From: Acidomyces sp. 'richmondensis'
Taxonomy: Eukaryota > Ascomycota > Dothideomycetes > Mycosphaerellales > Teratosphaeriaceae
Length of the DNA stretch: 64,000 nt
NCBI GenBank assembly: GCA_003545705.1
Contig: QVLQ01000001.1
Coordinates: 372,001-436,000, forward strand
Reading direction: 5' to 3'
Shown here: in pieces, positions 12,544-22,613 of the stretch
Position numbering within the stretch: the stretch's first letter is position 1
Layout of the letters: the number at the start of each line of letters is the position of its first letter
Notes under the pieces: model-generated
Told to the model about the DNA's origin: nothing
The model's input: only the letters and a program-made list of their open reading frames with translations
Database searches by the model: none
Translations under genes and position numbers: made by a program

Positions 12544-15500
12544 CTAAGCACGCATGCTTTCCAAAATCAGCTTGTACTCTTTCCGTTTCTTCTTTTTCCC
12601 CCTCAGCTTCTCATTGAGCTTCCCAATCCCTCTTGCCATCCGGGGAAATAGCTGCACCTCCGCCAAAGAGCTGCATACAAAGTAACCTATCCCAAGAATT
12701 AGGATGAAGATGCGGAATTCCGGTGACATAAAGGTCAGCTCCATAAGCTTGTACAACCACTCCGCGGGATCAAAAAGCATATACGTCGACACTGCAAGCG
12801 CAACAAACATGGTGATAACGAAGGGCAAGTTATGCGCCATGCTTTGCCGGAAAGGTTTGCCAACGGACATGACGATGGCGGACAGGATATATTGATAACA
12901 CGAGAGCAAGAATAACGTGCTATTCTCCGAGTTACAAGAGTTTGAATGATCTTTGTCGAGGATTGGCGGCTGGTACCAAGGCTGCTGTCGAACTGCAAGC
13001 CAACCAACAAGTTGCGTCAGAACGCAAAGAACGATCTGGCCGAGTAGCGGTGTGAGAACTTTCCGAGATACCAGGCTGGCTGTAGGCCTCTTCTTCGACA
13101 GCTCTGAATATGGACCTGTCCATCCCATAAATATTGCGATAGGTAATATTAGCAGCAAGTCGATATACAAGAACTGGAAATCGCCGAGATTGCTTGCGGA
13201 AGCGTACAAGAAGCTGACCGAGGTGAATTGAATAGCCGAATACAAGCTCATGTATTTAAAACAACTGAAACTTGTCACAAGCGCAGCACGCCCTTCTCGG
13301 ATTACTTCGGGCACGCAGCTGATGTCGAATATGCGACTGGTGAAGGGAGCTGCGACGGAAGCCTCAGCTTCAGAAAGCGAAATGCCAACATCGGCTGCTT
13401 TGAGGGCGGCGCAATCATTTGCACCGTCACCACAAAATCCAGCGGTATAATCAATGCTTTGAAGCTTGTCGATGAGTTCGCCTTTCTCATCAGGTGACAT
13501 GCGTGCGTAAACTTGTCCAACAACCAGCATTTCTTGAAGCACCTTCGGTGAAGCGTAGTCAATTATCCAACGGAAGACATCGCCAGTCACAGCAACAGAG
13601 TAATTCCGCAAGTTGGAAATATCGTAAGGCAAGGAAGAATCATGCTCTGCTGGAGGTGGGAGGGGTTTTAACGTATACTCATCCAGTTGGTAGACCGGGT
13701 TGTCCACACTCTCCCAAGCCAACTTTGACAAAGGCGTATGCGCATCGCCTTCTACAAAATGCGGAGCGAAACAGTGAGCTGACTTATCTATCACGCCACA
13801 CTCACGTGCCACACTGATCGCAGTTAGTATGTTGTCACCTGTGCACATGATAGTTCGAATATTAGCATCCGTCAGCTCCTCGATGATCTCTGTTGTCCGC
13901 TCCTTGAGTTTGTTTTCAAAAATGATGAAACCCACGAATTCCAAGTTGGACTCAGCTTCTTCTCTCTTCATCTTCTGTATCTTTAGCCAATTGAGTTTGA
14001 ATATGTGCTTTGTGGCACAAGCGATGACGCGAAATCCACGGTGCGTGTAGTATGCAAGCAGCTCCTCGTAATCCGGAGGGAAGCTGTCAGCCTTACATAT
14101 ATCCTTCATAGCTTCGGGCGCCCCTTTGACGAACACATCGCCACTTTTATCGCCAAATTGTCGCACAATGACACTTGCACGTCGGAGCTGTGAAACGAAT
14201 TCGAAGGACTTCAGCACGCCCAACTCTATAGGGCGTCTGCTATTCGGCGAATCCAATCCTTCATCTAGGTCAAACTCCATACCTGGGGGTGGCCGAGCAA
14301 CAGATGGGGAAAGTGAATTATCTTCTTCTTCTTCACCTGTTTCAGGACGATCAGATCCCTCTTCAAATTGCCACCCTGTGAACTGAAACATTTTGAGATC
14401 GAGGGGATCACCAATGAACTCATCTTCCACAATACGAAGTGAGTGGCATGTAGCCATTGTGTACAAAATAGCTTTGTTCGCGTTGTAGTCCACAGTTGGA
14501 TCACGCACATATTGACCACCGGGTAGAAGTGCAGATGCATCCGTTAGAATCTCAGTAAAGCGGTTAGCAGGCCGTGACACAACTCGAATGCCAAGTACAT
14601 CCAACCCATCCTCAGTCAGCGTGCCGGTCTTGTCGAAGCACATCACGTCAAGTTTACCTCCGACGTTGACTCTCTGGGGGCTGATGCAGAATATTTGCTT
14701 AGACTTCAGTCGCTGGAGGGCGAAATTCGTACCGATAGTAAGTGTTGCAGGTAAAGCCGGGGGAACAACAATAGTGATCAGGTCTAAAGCACGAACAATG
14801 ATGAGGTGCCACTGCAGTCCGAGGCGGATGAAATTAATCAAGGATGCGATAAAACCGATACCAGCGATGAAAGCCATAACTGAGATGTACCGGAAAGAGT
14901 CGCGATAGAACTTGAATCCAGATGGTTTTGGAAACAACATGGAGCGAACAAGGGCCCCTTTGGTGGTATTGAATCCCGTCCGCACAACTAATGCCAAAGC
15001 TGCAGCCTCGTCGCTCTTGTCGTCCTGTGGTCGTCGTGCCCGGATTATCTTGGTCCCGCTGAAAAGCATATGCTTGGCGACTTCGGGATGAATTGACGAG
15101 GCACTTAGACTGAGCATTTCCAGTGTTTCGTCAGCAGCGGGTGTCTTGGACACCGGTACTGATTCGCCGGTCAGCATACTTTCATTGACAATGCAGTCGC
15201 CCGATAGCAGCAGACTGTCGCACGGAAATTGTCCCAAATTAGGATCGGTAATCTCGTATACATCGCCTGGCACTAACTCACTTGAGTCGACATAACGCCA
15301 GAAGCCTCCGCGGAGGACCCTGACATCGCACTCGAAGCGAGATATTTCTCTTAACCTCTTCATCGTAGCTTTGGTCTCAATGAGCGTTGTTGTGATGCTG
15401 ACAACTGAAATGATGAAAATACATGCAGCATAGTAATAGTACGAGTCCAGCGACCAGAGAATTAGACTGGCGATTTGGAAAATGTAAAATGGATGGAAAG

Positions 15501-16470
15501 CTTCGTCGACTAGAAGCTGAGCAGTACTCTTCTGCTCAATATCAATGGCATTTTTCCCAAAAATAATCTCGCGATTTTCTTGCTCATCGCTGTCGATACC
15601 GCTCCTCACGGCTGCGATATCTGTCCAGGCGGGGTCTTTCCAGGTGCATCCGAGGACAAATTTGTCTTTTAGCGGGTGATAACAGAAGCGAATGTACCGG
15701 TAATCCATAATCTTTAGTTCATTCATGATCGGGTCATCATATTCATCGTAATCCAAATATTTGCTTTTTTCAGTGTTCCCAAACACTGCAGAGAGCGATA
15801 GGCCAAATTCCTGCTTGCTGAGTTCTTGGACCGTCATTTCATTCCATTGATTTTCAATTACGACCCAGTCGCACTCGCTGAGTGGCGTAGACTTGCCAAC
15901 TACTTTGACATACCACTTAGGTATCCAGCGTAATATCAAGAAGCCCAAACCACATGTCAGTGTGCTTATGAGGATGTAGACGGCAAAGCCGAGTAGCGAT
16001 GTTTTGAAGCCGGCCACCACAATCGTCATATCCTCGGTTTGAATGTATATTTTTTGGCTCACCCTGCCAGCCATCCGCAAGCCACTCTCCGCAGAGCCTC
16101 CAGAATGATGTCGTCGGAGTAAAGGACTTTCTGCAGAGTTCCGAGAAATTCTTCTCTTGGAAGAAGCAGACGATCTCACACTAATGGCAACACTCAGTCT
16201 CCTACCACCTTGGATTTCCTCATCAACTTCGCCGTCTGCCTCTGGCTCATGGAACGTGTCGGCCGCATTTAAGCTGCCTCGCCGCTCAAGTGTGTCCTGC
16301 TCGTCTAGAACTGCTTCCTCAGTCCAATCCTCCGGGTCCATATCCTGTTCCTCGTCATAGAAGGTGAAGCTGGCGTTGGAATCGGCGCGCGAACGGCGAT
16401 GCGAGAAAGCGGAAGTCGCAGTGGGAACACTCTCTGACATGGGGCCAGAAAAAACCTCATCCTGGGCCAT
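12544..16470 (-). CDS. YPK9: P5B-type ATPase (Ypk9/ATP13A2 family)
   Basis: Intronless; 1,308 residues from ATG 16470. The open frame continues upstream but without an ATG. P5B ATPases act in the vacuole/late endosome membrane; ATP13A2 relatives export polyamines, and yeast Ypk9 protects against heavy metals. The N-terminus is cytosolic, acidic and Ser/Arg-rich, followed by a hydrophobic hairpin (about residues 165-200) and the P5 core. Signature elements: actuator LTGESVPVSKTP at about 432, the P5B substrate motif VVPPALPATLTIG at about 568, the phosphorylation site DKTGTLTEDGLDVLG at about 610, KGAPEAM in the nucleotide domain, and the hinge GDGANDCAALKAADVG at about 1,010 followed by SLSEAEASVAAPF, which is diagnostic of P5. 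Six C-terminal membrane segments follow. PPALP rather than PPELP separates P5B from P5A (Spf1). All catalytic residues are intact. Confidence 0.95.
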   Translation of the reverse strand: MAQDEVFSGPMSESVPTATSAFSHRRSRADSNASFTFYDEEQDMDPEDWTEEAVLDEQDTLERRGSLNAADTFHEPEADGEVDEEIQGGRRLSVAISVRSSASSKRRISRNSAESPLLRRHHSGGSAESGLRMAGRVSQKIYIQTEDMTIVVAGFKTSLLGFAVYILISTLTCGLGFLILRWIPKWYVKVVGKSTPLSECDWVVIENQWNEMTVQELSKQEFGLSLSAVFGNTEKSKYLDYDEYDDPIMNELKIMDYRYIRFCYHPLKDKFVLGCTWKDPAWTDIAAVRSGIDSDEQENREIIFGKNAIDIEQKSTAQLLVDEAFHPFYIFQIASLILWSLDSYYYYAACIFIISVVSITTTLIETKATMKRLREISRFECDVRVLRGGFWRYVDSSELVPGDVYEITDPNLGQFPCDSLLLSGDCIVNESMLTGESVPVSKTPAADETLEMLSLSASSIHPEVAKHMLFSGTKIIRARRPQDDKSDEAAALALVVRTGFNTTKGALVRSMLFPKPSGFKFYRDSFRYISVMAFIAGIGFIASLINFIRLGLQWHLIIVRALDLITIVVPPALPATLTIGTNFALQRLKSKQIFCISPQRVNVGGKLDVMCFDKTGTLTEDGLDVLGIRVVSRPANRFTEILTDASALLPGGQYVRDPTVDYNANKAILYTMATCHSLRIVEDEFIGDPLDLKMFQFTGWQFEEGSDRPETGEEEEDNSLSPSVARPPPGMEFDLDEGLDSPNSRRPIELGVLKSFEFVSQLRRASVIVRQFGDKSGDVFVKGAPEAMKDICKADSFPPDYEELLAYYTHRGFRVIACATKHIFKLNWLKIQKMKREEAESNLEFVGFIIFENKLKERTTEIIEELTDANIRTIMCTGDNILTAISVARECGVIDKSAHCFAPHFVEGDAHTPLSKLAWESVDNPVYQLDEYTLKPLPPPAEHDSSLPYDISNLRNYSVAVTGDVFRWIIDYASPKVLQEMLVVGQVYARMSPDEKGELIDKLQSIDYTAGFCGDGANDCAALKAADVGISLSEAEASVAAPFTSRIFDISCVPEVIREGRAALVTSFSCFKYMSLYSAIQFTSVSFLYASASNLGDFQFLYIDLLLILPIAIFMGWTGPYSELSKKRPTASLVSRKVLTPLLGQIVLCVLTQLVGWLAVRQQPWYQPPILDKDHSNSCNSENSTLFLLSCYQYILSAIVMSVGKPFRQSMAHNLPFVITMFVALAVSTYMLFDPAEWLYKLMELTFMSPEFRIFILILGIGYFVCSSLAEVQLFPRMARGIGKLNEKLRGKKKKRKEYKLILESMRA

Positions 16471-18599
16471 GTCAACATCGTGAATAAAACTCGCCCTGTG
16501 AATATTGCAATTTAGCAACTACTGCATTCATCACACCCTATCTGTAAGCCACCGTTGCACTTACTCGCTTAAGTTCGATCCACGACGGTACATTTCGCTC
16601 CGCCTGCGCTGCCACTCGTTCTCATCCATTGAGGACTGCCGACTGCCCACCTGCGTAACCGTGGCGGAGTGCATTTTCGTTGAGTAGGCGCCGTAGCCTA
16701 CAGTCTTAAAGAATCAACACATCCCAAAGGGAAGAGATCACGTTCCCACATATGGCTCATACAAACACTCGGGCATTTGAGTATCTGCTTTGAGAGATAT
16801 GACTATCGGAAACGCTAACGGCCCGTCCATGCCTGATAAGGCAGGAGCAAGCAGCAGAAGCCTGAATATATGGATTTGCATGTCATCAATTTCACATGCG
16901 ATGTAGTTTTTTAAGGAAAAGCGTATGGAACGAAGAAGAGTAAACACGAGAATTTCTATAATTCTCTTCAAGTGCGATTGCTGATCTATTAGTGTTCTTT
17001 TAAGGCTCAAATAATGTCACTTCGCCACCGATCTGCTTCTTGGGCCAGATCGGTAAGCTCTCTCTAGTTTCAATAAAAGTCTTGAGACGTAAGGCATAAG
17101 GCCAGGTGGATGTATTTTTAATGTTGTCGACGGACCATATGGTGTGTCGCGTGTAATACACCTTTAGTTTTCTAAGGTAAGTGGGATCGTGCTCTGCTTG
17201 CATACTGGATATGAAGTAAAAGTGTCAAAAAAAATTAGGAAGACAGCTCTAAAGTTCCCTGTGCTCCTACATCCGTGCATTTTAAAATGTTTTTTTGCGG
17301 AATTCAGAGGCAGATGCCGGCAAGACCTCTCATGCCCAATACAATGTGGGATGGGTGATCTGAGCGAAAAGGTTTATTCGCATGTCGTACTTGTATAGAA
17401 GATGGGAAGTGCATCGGCGTGTTTTCAGAGTCGCAATTATTGTCCAGAGAAGGCCAAGGGTTGCCATTTACAAAGACTCACAATACTTCCCTAGAGCTTG
17501 GAAGTGCTACACGCGCTTCAGCTATTTGAATATTATTGGTTCAGAACGAAAGACTGCCTGGTGCGCGAATGATTTGCATACATATAAGATGCCCTATGTT
17601 ACCGGGGACATGCCAACATCTATCAAAAGTTCGAATAGTAGTATTTCAGGGTCTTCTAGGAAAAGAATTCATGCAATCGAGCTTGCTTTACTCCCTGTAA
17701 CCCTCTCCAGCAGATCAGAACTCCCGAGCCAACATTCAAAACAACCGTCTAACACGATCGGAACAGAAAATATCTCATGACGTGATGATACAATCGCAAT
17801 ATCCACTTTTCAGGATACAGTCACATCCTTTGATGGAAAGAAGCGTCCTTTTGAAAATGCGATTCGGTGTTTCTTTACAAGCAGCTTCATTGAAATCACA
17901 CCATACATTAAATCAAAGGGTCACCAGGTCAGGAACTCTAAATTTAACAAGCTGCTTTATAGAGCTATACTTTTTGTTTTCTTTCACCACTTGAAATACC
18001 AAATATCAGTACCCGGAACCTACGTAGGCAAAAACAAGAAGTTCCAGCTAGTTGTGATCAGCTTTCACAATTAAATAGCGCCAAATGACATCCAGATAAC
18101 ACTGAAATTTAACAAAGATAATAGCGATTAACGTCTTATCAGCCACTGATGCTACTGCTACATAGCCAAATTCCTGTTTTGGCAATTTGTAGAGTAATGC
18201 TTTGCGGATTAGATTAAATACTCGTTGAATAGTTATTTCGCCACAATCTATGAGGACAGATCTGCCATCCCGAGAACTTGCCGATTGACGAAAACGCCTC
18301 CGGCACCGTGGTAATGGCACATTGAAAATCTTGGAATCTACATTCGGCGCGAAAGGTGACTGGTTAACAAAGCTAAGATGGATATAATCTATGAAGCAGG
18401 TCGGAGATAGATCACAATCCATCTCTTCTTTGCTAATAAGCGTGCATATCGGTTATTTTATTCATATTTAAGTCAACAAGAAGCGTAACATCACTCACGA
18501 TCAAGTTCTGCTCTTGCACATACCGCCATCTGCACCATATAGACGCAGTATCTACAGCTCAACTGAACAAAGTAACCATGAAAATACCTCTGCAGGCAC
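16471..18599. other. gene-poor AT-rich interval
   Basis: 2.1 kb upstream of YPK9 and beyond the 3' end of YPP1. It looks AT-richer than its surroundings. Several open frames of 60-130 codons occur, none with a domain, splice-connected partner or clear coding character. A minus-strand frame at 17000-17203 reads as protein-like and may be a remnant of an older gene, but I cannot name it. I see no tRNA cloverleaf or transposon ends. Confidence 0.5.
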
Positions 18600-21500
18600 C
18601 TATATTGCATATCCAGCTGGCGTAACAACATTGAACGGCCGCATTGGTTTAGTGTTCTCAAGCTCTACCACCCACCAAAGTGCTTGCTTTGCCTTATTGA
18701 TCTGCTTACTTAGCTCATAAGCTCGCGCGAGAGTATACCAAGCCTCTGAATTGTCCCACCCACTGCCAAGCCTTGTGAGATTAGAAAGGAGCATATATGC
18801 TCTATCCCTAGCGGCCAGCCGATTGAGCTCAGCAGGCCAAGGGTCTTTGTTGGGAGCCGCTGTAGGTACATCCCGACCCAAGTTAGCATGGGGTGATTTG
18901 GCAGTTGCAGGTCGTATGGTAGGATCCGCAGACAATGCGGGATCGTTGATCATGGAACCTGTAGCAGCAGGAACGGACTCAATTGACATTTTCAACTCTC
19001 TGGGGGGCATCTTCTCCTCGTAAATGTCCATGAGCGAGTTCGATATATGAATGATGCCTTGCGGATGATCAGGGAAAAATTGTAGCGCTTGCTCATAATA
19101 GTCCATTGCCACGTAGTGTGATTCTCGAGCTGTTGCTAGCTCTCCTTTCTGCCGCAATGTAAGCGAAAATCAAGAGGGAATGATGGACTACAAAACTTAC
19201 TGCAACATAAATGTCCGCCCAAAGTTCATCGACACTCTTTCCCCCGCCCCAGCCTTTCTCAAAGAACTGTCTTGCATTCGCGTTGCGAGTTGCTTTCTCA
19301 ATCGTAAATGCTTCTGTAAGTGTGGAAGCTTCGGCGATCGCACCGGAGGCATCCTCCAACAGGTTAGCTCGAACATATAGTCCGGCAATGAAAAGCCAAA
19401 TTGCAACCAAAATACTCGTCTTTTGCTGAAGTTCCTGTAATGAATCAAATTGCGGCAGAGGTATGCCATCGGACATTGGATGTGGAGCGGGCAATCGGAT
19501 GTCTTGCTTTGGCGGCTGGTCATCATGACCAGGAGGGGGGGGCCAATAGTTATGAGGTTCGTTATGCTTTACTTCATCGAGCCGCTGTTGTGGGCTTACA
19601 GAAGTTACAGGTGTTGTGTCCTGCTGAATCGCGGGTGTACTGATGTCTGTATGAGTTCTGCTTCTCTTCGAATCAGACGTGCTTTCGTGTTTCAACGGGA
19701 TTGATGGTGGGCGATCTTCCGTTTTGTAGTCTGTCTTCTTGGGAGAGTCACCGTCCTTCTGATTTGAAGGAGTGTTCACGGGTTCTCGAAAGTCATCACG
19801 ATGACTGCGCACTTTGAAAGGCAAACGATGAAAATGGCGATGATGATCTCTTTCGCCAGGATTACCGTCTTCATTAGTGACGGTGATTGCAATAGGAATG
19901 CCAATTTCCTGGCCGTTATCTCCACTCTGCAATGTCTCTGAGCCAGTGCTTGTTCTTTGTGCTGCCGGCGGGATTACCCGAACATCATTTTCCATGCTCT
20001 TTCGAGCTGTTTTAGGCCTTATACTTCCGGCGAAGCTCCTCAATGTGGCTCCGGATCTTGATGGTGGCACTACCGTTCTAGTAGTTGCTTGCGGTCTTGA
20101 TAAAGCTCTGAGTTGGTCTGGACTGCCGAACAATCTGGTGTATAGGCTGAGCAGGTCACTGCTCGCATCCACTGCACTTTCTGCACCTTCCGCCAGCTCC
20201 ACAAATGCAACTTGGCTCATCTTGACCTGCAGGATGGCTTCTTTTTCAAAATTATTCATGATGTCGACTACACCCCTAGATTCTCGCCCCAGTTTTGCCG
20301 CATGCGACGGAGTTCTAATACTATCAGCCCCAAAAAGTACTTCAGGGTCACCAAATTGATCAAAGGCAATTTCACACATCTTCATGGCTGTTTCAAATTC
20401 ATCCCGTGCTGTCAGGCACAGCGCCAGCAAATGCCATATGGGTATGAGTTGTCTTTGTCTGTGGTAGTCTCCTGCTCCAGGATCAGCATCGTCAGGCGTG
20501 GCAATGTTTTGCATTGTAATGCATTGCTTCATGACAGTGATAGCACCAGAAATGTCTCTGCTTTCAGCCAGAACTCGCGCGATTAGGTAGGTAGTTTCAA
20601 CGTCATCATTGTCATACAATTGCGCACTTCGGAGATGATTCAAGGCTTCATGCTGTAGGGAAGTTCTTGAGTCTTCTTCATATGTCATCCGTGCCCAAAG
20701 CGCCTTTGTGGTACCCAGTGCTTTGAAGGCTGCAGAAAGTATCTTTGGCTGCAGAGATGATCTAGTCATAGGAGCCTCATGGCGTGGCTCGGCTACCTTT
20801 TCGTCTTCATTCGTCTCAAGCCCTTCAGGCGATTCCGTTGTGTGCCGCTCAAGCCAGTTCCCAAGGGTCACACTGAGCTGCACAGCTTTTTCCACTCTCG
20901 CGCGATCTCCATATATGCAGAGGACACGCAAAGCAGCTGCAGCTGTCGAAATCGAAATATTATCATTGTCGAATCCAGTCCCGTGCTTGCCAGTTTTCTC
21001 CGCTCTTGCTTTTCCTTTGCTGACCAGCTCTACATAACTGTCGAACGCATGCATCGCTAGGTCAAACTCTCCAAGCGCCGCATGTACAGTAAAAAGCTGT
21101 CGTAGTACAGTGGTGGAATGAAATGTTTTCATTGCTGCACGATACAGAATATCGAGCATGCCACGTCCAAGTCCAATCTTACCACCCTCTCCAAGCTCAG
21201 TCTCTGTCCAGTCTGATCCAGCGAGGATCTTCCAGTTCGCGACAGCTTCTTCAACCCATTCTTCCACCTCCACATTGGCTTGATTTGATTTGGGAAATTG
21301 CGTCTCATTCAGTAGTAAGGACTCGTACGCAGCCTCGACACGCTTCAGCTCCGTTCTTTGCCGAATGTGACTGTTCACTAAGTGCTCGGCTGAAAGGTTG
21401 GTTGTTGGAAACATTAGTAGATTATTACTGTCATCTGTTGATGGTGCATATAATAGTCCCCGCTGTAGAATGGTAGATAATAAGTCATAATAAGCTTTCC

Positions 21501-22311
21501 ACACTTCTCGCCGGGGAATATCGATACGTGACGGACTGGCAGCAACGGCTGAGGCAGAAGATGCCCTTTGCCAAAAACTAGCCCACACACGAAACGACTG
21601 TAATGCAGCATTCAGGAGAGTGAGATTGGATGGTTGCGCATTTCTGTAGCGGTACATGCAGGTCCGCGCAAGAAGTCGTTCGGTCCATATCCGCAGCTCT
21701 GAAGTCCGGGAACCTGGGCTCTTTGATACCACAAACCTGTAGAGTGTCTCCACTTCCTGCGATTGGCCTTCTGCTTCCAAAGCTGCCACGTTGATGAACA
21801 GGGCTTTGGTCTCACAGACTTCGAGCCATCCCATGGTGGCAGCTGCACCTCCTACTCCTTCAGGAGGCGTTTTTCCTGGAGACAGAACTTTGAGGGCTTC
21901 AGAAGGTTTTTCTTGCAACCAATGGATCTCGGCAAGACAAATTCTGGCACAGTATCCATCCTCAGGCACAGTCGTTGGATCTGCGATGGCTTCCTCCAAT
22001 TTTGGAACAGCATCGCCAAGGCTGTGTATGCTCGAAGTACCATTAGATGACGCAGAAGTCGGCCGATGGGAAGCTGAGGCTATCTGTGCTTCTGTTCGCG
22101 CGACGAGCGTAAAGCCTAGTGCGCAGTAGACTCAGCATGGATCCCCGTTTGCCCAGTTGGAACACATACATTTCCTTTCTGGAGCATGCTTGTCCGTCTT
22201 CCGGGCCAGTTCCGGCACCTCTGACCAGCTGCCATTGCACAATGCCTGATCCAGTTGCGCCAGATATCTCCTTCCTTTTTCTGGGTTTGGTGCCTTGGAC
22301 GTGATGCTCAT
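18600..22311 (-). CDS. YPP1: TPR protein of the PI4-kinase plasma-membrane complex (Ypp1/TTC7-like)
   Basis: TTC7/Ypp1 proteins bridge Efr3 and the PI4-kinase Stt4 to make PI4P at the plasma membrane; filamentous-fungal homologues are often labelled cargo-transport protein Ypp1. Three minus-strand exons: 22311-22170, 22115-19201, 19148-18600, with 54- and 52-nt introns (GTATGT..TAG; GTAAGT..CAG); 1,201 residues. The N-terminus has EKGRRYLAQLDQALCNGSWSEVPELARKT. Helical TPR-like repeats run through residues about 90-640. A disordered middle (about 680-900) is rich in Ser, Arg, Pro and His, and TPR-like units return near the C-terminus (AMDYYEQALQFFPDHP, and WYTLARAYELSKQ before ALWWVVELENTKPMRPF). 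That last block is the usual TTC7 C-terminal signature. Divergent with RIX1 across 302 bp. Confidence 0.82.
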
Positions 22312-22613
22312 CTTGCAGCGCCTCCCCTGTTAAGCGCCCAAAGTGTACTTTTTACAATCTCATTGTGTACATTCTGGGTTGTAGGTTATTGTCACTCTCC
22401 TCCAAGAACGTGTCATGTCGCATCGAGAATAGCTTAACAAATGATTGTTCTCGGGAAAGTTGGTTCGTAGGAGCAGCTGTCGCAACGTCATTGGCTGGGA
22501 TACAAAAAGTCGCCGCGGTTCGTTCCGCTCATTATAATGCTTAAAATTTCCCTTCTTTTGAAGCGCGACGCATTTGAAGATACTAGGCAGGTGTTCGCGG
22601 TGGGCACAACGTG
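22312..22613. promoter_or_regulatory. bidirectional promoter, YPP1 / RIX1
   Basis: 302 bp between divergent start codons, so it must hold both core promoters and both 5' leaders. No clear TATA element is visible. Confidence 0.55.
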
